From Hyaloperonospora brassicae (lineage: Eukaryota; Oomycota; Peronosporomycetes; Peronosporales; Peronosporaceae), in contig CANTFL010000909.1 of the NCBI GenBank assembly GCA_947650285.1, forward strand, positions 1 through 64,000: a stretch of DNA of 64,000 nt, written 5' to 3'. Shown piece after piece: positions 1 through 8,894 of this stretch (the first letter of the stretch is position 1; every line of letters starts with the position of its first letter). Under the pieces are notes generated by a model. It had not been told where the DNA came from, did not search any database, and saw only the letters and a program-made list of their open reading frames with translations. The position numbers and the translations under genes were made by a program.

Positions 1-688
1 CTAGCGATCCGCTACGGAGTATCTGCTGCGGTCCACATGATGCAAGGAGTGAATTACACAGAAATATGATATGCAACATTGATCCATCGAGCAGATAGGC
101 ATAGTCATATCTTTTGGATTTGGTTGGTTGACATTAAACAGAATAAAATTGCAACGAAAGACACGCGTCGACTTCGCCCGGGCAGAAACTTTGGCCTCCG
201 GTTGAAAATAGAGAGCGGCCCGTGTCTCTGCAAACTTCGCCCTTAGAGTTTTTGGCCAGGCAAAATAATAGTTCTCATCCCCTGCCCCCAACTGCGATCA
301 GACGCAGGGAACATAACGGTTCCAGATTCAATACCGCGAGACGGCTCAAGTAGTCAGAAGGCTAGCGCATCAAGCATCACCTTTGGATACAGGCGACTCT
401 GAAGAGCGCCCAATTGTACTTTTGATCAAGTGAAGAATTTCCACTCGATCCACCCCACGTTTGACCGGCTGTGGAATTTCAACCCGATCAAACCCTATCC
501 ACAAACCGGTCAAATTCAGCTTCAACTTAAGTTTACTAAGAAGAGCGCAACACGACCCACCGACGGGTACACAAGGTGAGCAAGAAGATACAGAGTACAG
601 AATCGGAGTACCTTCTCCGTTAGTCGGTCGTCCGGGCGACAGTGAAAAGTCGGGATCACAAGAATTTTTGTTATTAACATATATTGCA
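1..688 (+). repeat. E1 5' LTR (3' part only)
   Basis: Bases 1-650 match 11,829-12,482 with about 15 substitutions and one single-base deletion. The end at 688 is set by three observations: the internal region starts with ATGG, the gag reading frame opens at 689, and the distance to a conserved hairpin (259 nt) is identical to that in E2. The last ~45 bases do not match the 3' LTR well. The segment at 560-585 is the reverse complement of a segment in the E2 LTR (GTACCCGTCGG), so E1 and E2 belong to related families in opposite orientation. Confidence 0.85.
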
Positions 689-689
689 A

Positions 690-708
690 TGGTCCGTGTG
701 CCCAGATC
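690..708 (+). other. E1 candidate primer-binding site overlapping the gag start
   Basis: TGG starts two bases after the LTR end, where a Gypsy primer-binding site is expected; its complement would end in CCA like a mature tRNA. The equivalent position in E2 reads TGGTGCGCGTGC against TGGTCCGTGTGC here. The differences fall at synonymous third codon positions of a shared Met-Val-Arg-Val, so protein coding may explain the similarity as well as priming does. I cannot name a tRNA. Confidence 0.4.
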
Positions 709-947
709 TTCTGTTGACTCAGGATATTACCGTGAGTCTCTGAGAGAAGAAGTAAAGATCAAGACTGAACTTGCTATAGAAGCGCCAGCAAAGAGGGATC
801 GTCGCAGACGCGTGAGAATGAAGGATCTCCAGATCGTCAAAATTTTGGAAGGGGGTTTGAGCACAAGAAAAATAAAGAGGAAGATCGGTTGCACGATCTA
901 AAAGAAAAACCCTAACTACCTCCTGAGGTCCCTTCGGAGACTACCTC

Positions 948-971
948 AGATCGTGCTGCAAAGCACGATCT
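948..971 (+). other. E1 leader hairpin with GCAA tetraloop
   Basis: A perfect 10-bp stem (agatcgtgct / agcacgatct) encloses the loop GCAA, a GNRA tetraloop. It lies 259 nt after the LTR end. E2 has an equivalent 11-bp hairpin with the same loop at exactly the same distance, with two stem base pairs exchanged in a compensated way. A second, weaker pairing (CTGAGGT with ACCTCAG, 924-949) sits just upstream around a TTCG. Confidence 0.7.
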
Positions 972-3329
972 ACAGAATGAAGGTATAGGGAAAACCCAAA
1001 CGATTTTCATTTATATCAGATCAATGTCAGAAATGATGAAGAAAGGAGAAAGGCATTCGGACGACTTAACGAAGCTGGCCGCGGTGAAACAAGATCGAAG
1101 CGTCTACAAGAACAGGAAAGCCGGAAACAAGGTCAAGACGGAGAACATGGATCAAGCCTAGCATTCAGTGGATCGCGAAATAAAATTTAAAGATTGGCGA
1201 TTCGACGAATTAGCCTGCAATACCATTTGAAGAATTTGGAGAAGCTCATGTCGAGCGGTCCAGTGCTAAACACTATGAAACCAAATCTCCCCGGATCACT
1301 ACGCGGACCAATATCTGCACCCAAACCAACTCCCAACGTGTCGGAGGCGCTCCGGCGGTTATTCAATCTACTAACGTAGGCGGGGTTCACTGCTGGAACG
1401 TTCAATGCGCAACTCTACTAGAGTGCAACCACGATCGAGTGATTGCTGTTGAATAGTCGCTGTTCAAGACGTTGAGTCCGCATATAGTCGTACGCGACTC
1501 TACAGAAAACTTGAGACCGCCGATCGTCACCACGGATCGACAGATCACGCTGCGAGCTACGATGGATCATGTATTTACAACGATCAACGATTCTCCCAAT
1601 GAATATAACGCTGGAACTTCCCGTTACGCTTCAGCGGAGTCAGAAGAGGACTCTAACACTTTGTTCGAGATCCAACGGATGTCGCTAGTGCCAAGAGGCT
1701 CGGATCTATTGCGAAAGAGACTTAAATTGAATGATGCAAAAGTAAAATCAATGAAGCCACCGGCTACGCAATTTATGAACATGGTGGAATCAGATCAAGT
1801 AAAATCCCTAATTTCGAGCTACCAATGAAAAAATACGAGCTAAAACGAGCCCGTATGAACGCCGGATGATCGGCTTTCACCCACCCGAACCTGAGATTGA
1901 TATGCCAGATATAGACATGGATTCGGTTGGATATCGTCCTGGTACATCGCATGAGTATACTCGTGGGCACCGAGACGAAGAAAATAAGAGATTACCGTAG
2001 ATAGCAACGTCAAAGGCGACAGGTGGTGGTCGGCTCTAAACATTAAAGAATTCTGATGTCTACCATGGCCGAACTGGAAGAGTTTGCCGGACGAGAAAAA
2101 ATTAAGAACTGGCCAGAAATTGGATCAGTTAGGTAAAGTCAGCGTTTTTACGTGATCAAGCGCCTGATGTGAAAAGTGCCTGGTGTTCAGCAATCTTCTT
2201 ACGGGACCGGAGCCTGATTAGTATAACCAGCTCAGTCCCTCGACGAGGACTTTGTAAAATCACTCCTGGAAGACTTCATGGCCAAATGACGGAGATAAGA
2301 ACGTTATTTCGGTCGGGAGACTCTACTACCAAGCCCGTAAGCGATTGAACGAGACTTCATTGGAGTACTTGTACCGTCTGAATGTGGCTGCGATCCGGGC
2401 AAAGATCCCGATACGATATGGACCGTCTGCTTTTCGCAAGTTACATGTGAATCATTATATTGGTACCCATAGACGATAGAGATCTGACGAGAATGTTGAC
2501 AATTTTACACATTGGAGATGCAGGCGATCTTAAAGAAACTCTAGTAGAATGCGAAAGCATCGAATTTCGAGAAGCTTTCGCCTCCATGAGGTCAAATAGA
2601 TTTCGACAGCGTCTCACGTCACAGGCGATACAAATGCCATCGAAAACGGCTAAGGCTGTGAGATCTATTCACGTGGAAAGCGAGAGCAGCGTATCAGAAG
2701 TTGGGTCTGGTGGATCGGATACTGACTTAGATAAACAAAATGTGTACATGGCTGCAGCTGTGGATCGCGTTTAGAAGACAGGCGAACCGATCGTCCAAAA
2801 TGAGATATTTGATCAAAAGAGGCTTTACGATCGCGGAAAGCCTCAAACAGTGTGTAAGCATTGTGTGTCGAAGAAGCATGACGGTCGCGTCTGTTGCAAG
2901 CGAATGTCGTGTCAGAAGTGCGGACGTAAAGGTCATCCTGCGGACAAGTGCTACTACGTGTCTTCCGTATGCAATAACATCCACGGTGAAGGAAAATGCC
3001 CGATGGAAAAGTTTTATAACATGATCCGCCAGTAATATGTTCCTACCTAGCATGCAGGGATGTTGCTGGAACAAGCGGAGAAAATGCTTAATTAGGACGC
3101 TCGCCATGTTGGAATCTGGCACGAGCCGAGCGTTTTGGTCTCTGGACATTTTCATTCGTGGAGAGGGAGTTGGCCAACGGAAGCGATGACAAGCAGAATG
3201 AACTACAAAATTAATGTGATCTTTTAATCTGCACGCGTTCCGTTTCAAGTGTTCGAAGACATGATGAGTACGCCAGGTCGCTTACCAAGATGGAACTTGT
3301 CTTAGCGCCGGGCGATTCAAGGGTATATT

Positions 3330-3696
3330 GTAAATTCCATTTACCAGGAAAATCGTTCAAGCAAGCTAAAGTAGTTGGGAAGATTAACAACGAAAATGCC
3401 ACAATGCTGCTTGACTCGTGAGCTGAGATCTCGATTGTACACACTGCATTTGCTCGTAAGGTAGGGTGTTTCATCGATAAGAGTCAAAACAGGAGTGTTT
3501 GCGGATAGGTGAAAACACGTACATGATCGAAGAACGTACAAAGATCAAGATTACCCTAATTGGATTGCTGGTGTACTATTTTGATGCGTGGGTGGGTGAT
3601 CAAGTCGGTCATGAAGCGATCTTAGGTATGGATTCCATGGTATCCGCCGGTATACGTCTGAATTTAGCTGATGGGACGCTAGTATTGCCGAATTAA
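3330..3696 (+). pseudogene. E1 aspartic protease, active-site codon lost
   Basis: The segment reads ATMLLDS, then a TGA stop at 3,419-3,421, then AEISIVH. Retropepsins have Asp-Ser/Thr-Gly at this position, so the stop replaces the active-site glycine codon. Downstream the flap and C-terminal half are visible, ending in a GMDSMVSAGIRLNLADGTL-type block at about 3,628-3,684 that closely matches the E2 protease end. The enzyme would cut the Gag-Pol polyprotein. It is broken here by the stop and by frame changes around 3,500. Confidence 0.75.
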
Positions 3697-4690
3697 TTGA
3701 AAATTGATCGAGCAGGACGCAGACCTCTGTACGAATCGTCCATGCAGCGGATCGTGATCCCGGAACAGCATGTAGTTCTACCGGTCGGTAGATCGACGGA
3801 GATAAGGATCGGTAATACTTGTTTCAACGACAAGCTGTGGATTAGGCGCGATCTAACATGGGTACCCACTGTGAATACCGGAATGGGTCGGATCAAGTAC
3901 TTGCATATGAAAATCACAGCGATATAGATATGACCCTCAATCGCGGATTGTCTTTAGGCTGGATTGTGGCTGTAAGTATGGCACCTCGATACCGAGGCTA
4001 CGTCTCGGTTGGATCGTTACGGTACAACGAGTGGCAGGCTATATCACTTAAAGTGACTATAGGAAAAGAAGGAGAACTTCCGCAAGAATACGTTGGACCG
4101 CGTGAGGATCACCCACCATACCCTACGCCACAAAAAATTTTACGTCGCCCGATAGAAATAATGTAGCTACGGGTAGCCCGATCCGAGAAGAGGAAGTCGT
4201 TTCGCGTTTGGAGCCACTATCACGTGTGGTTAACACGATGGAGGAGAAGGGAGGAGGCACTCGAGCACCCGGGGGCCTGTTGAAGGAGATGAAACAAGCA
4301 AGTATAGGGACACCAATCGATAGCATGACGGATCGCGTGACGTGATCGACTACCAACCCGTGAATCATTGATCAACAAGCGTACTACATGTGGCTATAAT
4401 ACTTCAAAAACAAACGACGAACGACGGAGCCGGAGATCAGTTTAAGGAAGAGGCCGGACCTTCACAAGAGGTGAAGACTGATAAAGAGCCATGTTTGGAG
4501 GATGATCGAATCGCGGGAGATCCGGATCTCTCTGCCGATCGTCATGAAAGTGGGTAATTGTACATTGAAGACGTGGATCACCACATGGCAATATTGCCTG
4601 ACATCGCTATGCCTACGGCCGAAGTTACAATTGACGATATTCAGGTAGACGATCTGGACGTACCGCTGGCCGGAGACCGTAATCGATTGA
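3697..4690 (+). pseudogene. E1 protease-RT linker region of pol
   Basis: This stretch (best in 3,697-3,900 and 3,858-4,166) is clearly homologous to the 24,405-25,000 segment of E2 on the other strand: both contain WVPTV, a GRIKYL/GKTKYL segment, and GYVSVG or GYVTVG followed by EWQ. It has no domain I can name and is typical spacer between protease and RT in these elements. The end, 4,600-4,690, contains an RLRQLIW segment leading into RT, also found in E4 at 62,370-62,390. Confidence 0.6.
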
Positions 4691-5560
4691 GACAACTGAT
4701 CTGGAGAAACAAGCTCCTTCTTATTGGTAAAGGGAACGCACTACCTCCAGCCGCACGGGGGGGCGATATGAAAAATTATCGAGGGAGATGCAAGCCCGAT
4801 CGCACGGAGAGTACGACCAGCAGTGCCCAAATTCCATGAAAAACTAGCGGATTTGATCAAAGAACTGCTATCAGCCAAGTTTATTCGACCATCACCATGG
4901 GCTTCGCCGATCGTCGTAATTATGACGAAGAATGGCGAGGAAATTCGATTGTGTATAGACTAGCGACGAGTAAATCAACTAACAAGGCTGATGGTATATC
5001 CAATGACATTGATCAGCGAACTCTCACAAGACATGGACAAAGCGATGTGGTACTGCTCTTTGGATATGGCAAAAGTGTTCTGGGTAATGAAGATGACGGA
5101 ACGAGCAAAAAGGATCATAGCATTCATTACGCCATCAGGCTTGTTTGAGTGGCTACGGATGCTGTTTAGGTCAAAGAATGCTCCGCAGAGTTACCAACTC
5201 CTGATCGACAATGCATTGTATGGCTATTTAAAGATCGGTGCTCATCCAGACGCCTTCTCTATAGAGCCGTCTAAACGGATCGACGTGCTCACAGGAGTAG
5301 CTCCGGACACCATTCAGACACCTTTTATGCTAGGTCCAAGATCGTATGTCGATGACATATTATTCCAGCTACATCGTGGACTGCTCTATACGAAATAGTG
5401 GAAGGATTGCTACGTGTACCCGACAAGAGAAGTTTGTTGATCAGCCTAAACAAACCTTTTGGGGACGGCGCAAGGTAGAATTTTTTGGTCATAAAGTATC
5501 ACTCACTGGATTGTAATCCCACCCAAAAAATGTTGGGTCACTGGTTAATTATCCGTTTCC
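4690..5560 (+). pseudogene. E1 reverse transcriptase
   Basis: Recognisable Gypsy RT motifs in order: a VIMTKNGEEIRLCID segment at 4,910-4,965 followed by a TAG stop in place of the usual Tyr of the CIDYR motif, YPMTLISEL at about 5,000, WYCSLDMA at 5,048, TPSGLFEWLRM at 5,130-5,165, KNAPQSYQ at about 5,175, and the catalytic YVDD at 5,345-5,356. The fingers and palm are therefore present but the frame is broken at the CID motif, within 5,150-5,400 and after 5,398. It would copy the element RNA into cDNA. Confidence 0.85.
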
Positions 5561-5859
5561 TCAAACGCTGCGGTCAATGTAGTCGTTCCGGGAAAGTTTG
5601 GATTACTATAGACGATTCATTAAAGACTTTTCAACATACGCATAAGTGCTCGGCGAACTACGCGAAGCAGAATTCCACGAAATAAGCCGCATAAAAGAGA
5701 TGGAGTCACCTATACCGATTGAAAAGATAGTGTACGATCACAAAGATCAAGGTGACCGCGATCCAGATCGTATCGATGTTACAGGGGGCAATTTAGCGTT
5801 TTCTGTGTTACAAATAATAACCTGACCTCAACGGACAGAAGTCGATGATAAAAAGCGAT

Positions 5860-6130
5860 GATTTTGTTCGCCATGTTGAAGGATAAGATCGCTTAAGCAC
5901 CGATAATTAAACACTTCGATCCGAATCGTTCTCCAGTGATCGTGGTCTATGATGGTAAATGGAAAGTATCTGCAGCTTTGCTACAAGAACACTATGGAAC
6001 ATACTGGCCCGTAACATTCACGAGCCGAACGCTAAAACCCAACGAAATTAACTATGGAATGGTAGAGAAGCAAGTATTAGCTCTGCTGCGCATCCTGTAT
6101 ATCGTCTACAATTTATTGGTTTCACGATAA
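5860..6130 (+). pseudogene. E1 Ty3-type RNase H
   Basis: Reads VIVVYDGKWKVSAALLQEH, then YWPVTFTSRTL and MVEKQVLALLRIL, the characteristic RNase H of Ty3/Gypsy polymerases. The catalytic Asp-containing start (VYD) and the Glu in VEKQVLAL are present. A TAA stop at 6,128-6,130 ends the frame; the connecting segment to the second RNase H follows in broken frames to about 6,400. Confidence 0.8.
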
Positions 6131-6399
6131 ATTAGGGTTTTTAGGCGTCATTCGATGTTGTCCTGGTTGGTACAATCTTCAGACTTGAATGGGAGGCTAG
6201 GGAGATGGGCGGCGTTGTTATCTACTTGAACGATTGAGATTTGAAAATGTGAAAATGGAGAAGATGAAACACTTGGTGCATTCGCCGCCAGGATAACCCC
6301 TTGCGAAGAGGGTGACGAGATGTTGATCGCGGTAGCCGCTCAGGAACAGCCGAAACATACTAAAAGTAAGCCACCACCCACGGTGGAGGAGGGTGGAAG

Positions 6400-6790
6400 T
6401 CTGTGGGTGGTCAGTTCTGATGGATCGGCCCGGACTAAACGAAAAGGCGGGGCATATAGCGCAATATTATAGAAGCTTTCAGAATGGAAAATAGTGACTG
6501 CCGCAGCCGAATGTGCGAAGGACTTGACAGTGAACGAGGCTGAGTACCGTGAACCGCTACTAGGTTTTGATATCCTATCCTATCAAACCCGGGGGAGTAT
6601 CATCATTTGTGGAGATTCGAATTTATTGATCCGGCAGATGCGCGGAGAAATCGATTGCAAGGCGCCCGAATCAAAGTTGCTACGTCAATAGGCTGTGAAA
6701 AAGCTCCGATTGTGGCCGATCCATGAAGTCCTGTATATGAATTGGGACTAGAATTAAAGTGCTGATTGATTGGCACGCAATTCTTTGCAG
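6400..6790 (+). pseudogene. E1 second (archaeal-like) RNase H
   Basis: A second RNase H fold follows the first. Visible acidic motifs in order are SSDGSAR (about 6,417), NEAEY (about 6,536), CGDSNLLIRQMRGEIDCKAP (6,612-6,671) and a final Ala-Asp near 6,765. This D-E-D-D pattern is that of RNase HI rather than the Ty3 type. In oomycete Gypsy and plant Tat elements an extra archaeal-like RNase H lies between RNase H and integrase (established knowledge), which is the position seen here. Broken by a stop at 6,689-6,691. Confidence 0.75.
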
Positions 6791-8320
6791 CAAGAGCATG
6801 TCACGATCGCTTTATCCGACCAAGACCGGCAAAATTTAAACTCGTTGAATCGGTTGGACGCGTTGTTGACACCCAAAAGTGTCAATCAGGTCGTGAAAAT
6901 AGCTGCTGTCACTAGTTCAGCCGTTACGAGACGACAGACGCCGGAAGTACTGCAAGAAGAAATCGTTCGGCGGATCAGAATTTAGAGAATTAAACAAGCG
7001 CAGGAAGAGGAGGGTCTAATCGCCAACCTGAAGGATTCCTAATATAAGGTAATAACAATCTTGAGTGTTGAAAAATTGAAGCTATGTGCTCAAATCGCGT
7101 CCAAATACTAGGTAGACGAGAGGGGACTATTCTTTTTCTGCCCCCGATCAACGGAAAATCCAGACTTAAGCGTGGAGTTTCTTTGTTTAATAATACCGGA
7201 ACTACTGCACCAAGATTTCCTTTATCAATACTATACGAGTCTGGAGGGCAGACACCAGGGGATAGGAAGAACATGCAAACGAATCCGGTCCAACGTTCAC
7301 TGGAGATGACTCTATCTGGAGTGTCTAGCGTTATGTGTGAGAGTGTATTGATTGCACGAACGAAAGAAAAAACCTGTTCTTCCCGGCTAATCTCAGGATA
7401 ACGTCTAAGCCACTTATCCGTTTCAGCCAATCGCGATGGATCACATTTCGTCTCTAGCGCGATCTTTTTTATGAAAACTGAGTTGTTGTTGTGAGTGGAT
7501 CTTTTTTCAGGGTACGTGATCGCCAAGGCGAGTATCTCCAGAACTGGACAATTATCGCTGAGAGGTACGAGGAGCGTGTGCTGCGAAAATTTGGAGCCAG
7601 TGAAGGGATCCTCCACGATCAAGAGCCATAATATTTATACAATTTCTTACGAGCGTTTAATCAAATCGCGGGACAGAATCAACGTGCAACTATGGCGTAA
7701 CGACCTTAATCGTATGGGACAGCAGAAATAATTGTGCAAACACTGATGAGAGATCTGAAAATGTACGTCACGAACACGTCTCAGAAGTATTGGGACAAAC
7801 ACGCCGAGAGGTTGACGTTTACCTTCAATACGGCACATGATCGTGTACGAGGAGATACCTTAGTCTACCTGATCCATGATAAGGACCCACGATCGACGCT
7901 AGAAGCGAATTTGCCATTGGTGAGCAACAAACGACGGGATCGAGAAACCCGAAGATGACGATACCACATACACCGTCATTATCAGCGAGCGAGAGAAGTC
8001 GTTAACGATCGGCTACGGATCGCGATTCAAGATCGGGCCGTTCGACACAATACTGAGGAAGGATCACATGAGATTGAGGTTAGATCGCAAATATAGATCG
8101 ATTTGGATCGGGAGAAAAAGGATACGCCCAAAAGCTGGCACACATGTGGCACAGACCATTCCGGGTAAGGAAATTTGCGAATGGCACGCGGTTCGATTAG
8201 ATGATTCAGGTAATCCCTATCGATTGTTCCCACAGGTACGCATATCCAAGCTTAAGCGAGTAAAGATCTTCCTGGACCGCCGAGAGACAAGCTAAATGTT
8301 GATGAGGCGGATCGGCTGGA
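6770..8320 (+). pseudogene. E1 integrase
   Basis: After a linker (6,770-6,985) comes a zinc-binding region: LEGRHQGIGRT followed by KRIRS at about 7,238-7,295, corresponding to the H2C2 domain; the expected first His reads Tyr. The catalytic core starts with VDLFSGYVIAKAS at 7,495-7,533, carrying the first Asp. The core C-terminal part at 7,734-7,958 has FNTAHDRVRGDT and DPRSTLEA. A target-binding C-terminal domain with SKLKRVKIF lies at 8,240-8,280. Several stops and frameshifts are present, notably in 7,390-7,490 and 7,530-7,740. It would insert the cDNA into the genome. Confidence 0.8.
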
Positions 8321-8321
8321 T

Positions 8322-8597
8322 TTGAAAGAAGCCATGCTGCCGATGGATAGATGGGAACGCACATCAGATGAAAGTGTATTCGAATTTGACGATAATGGAT
8401 GTGCGATTTGGCAGACGGACCCGTTTGGCAGAGTTCAATGCCAGTATCTGGTGCAATGGAAGGGTAAGGGCGATCAAACGTGGGTAGATGGGGTCGACTT
8501 AAATTGTGGAGCCGTGCTGCAAGATTTCAATCGCGATCGGGTCATCAAGAATCGTTTAGAAGTGATGCAATCACACGAAACAGCGGTGGATGGATAG
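8322..8597 (+). pseudogene. E1 integrase C-terminal chromodomain
   Basis: Reads QYLVQWKGKGDQTWVDGVDL and ends LEVMQSHE before a stop at 8,595-8,597. The YLV-WKG-TWV signature is that of chromodomains fused to Gypsy integrases, which can steer insertion to marked chromatin. The E2 counterpart ends in almost the same place and wording (FEVMQSYE). The stretch 8,322-8,597 is open; only its link to integrase at 8,295 is lost. Confidence 0.8.
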
Positions 8598-8894
8598 CCG
8601 ATGTGTCGAATCGAAATTGGCCTGCAAGAAGGTTGCAGCGGTAGAATTGGGAGAGGTGTGGTGTGTAGATCTTTGGTACCAACCATCGATCGCAGTGGAT
8701 ATAAATAATAAAATCAAATAAAACGAATCAATGTGACAATCGACGAAGAAGAAAAAGATGGAGATGTATTGAAAGATCATGTGAAAAGAATGTCTGGATC
8801 GCTATCTACTACTTTGGAAAAAACTTGCCGAACAGACGGGCGATCCACGACTTGGGTGATCCTCAATGCGGATTCAAAGCTGGTTGCTCCAGGG

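Larger units (their letters stand above)
689..3034 (+). pseudogene. gag: E1 gag polyprotein, broken
   Basis: The frame opens with ATG at the first base after the LTR (Met-Val-Arg-Val) and resembles the E2 gag start, sharing a VKIK-x-E block some 20 residues in. It is interrupted at 899-901 and many times later. A capsid-like stretch at about 2,310-2,470 contains a recognisable EYLYRLNV-type segment after frame correction, matching E2 at 26,182-26,388. The C-terminal zinc knuckle at 2,910-2,951 is an intact CX2CX4HX4C (CQKCGRKGHPADKC), followed by a conserved GKCPMEKFYN tail. Gag would package element RNA in virus-like particles. At least six stops or frameshifts make this copy non-functional. 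Confidence 0.8.
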
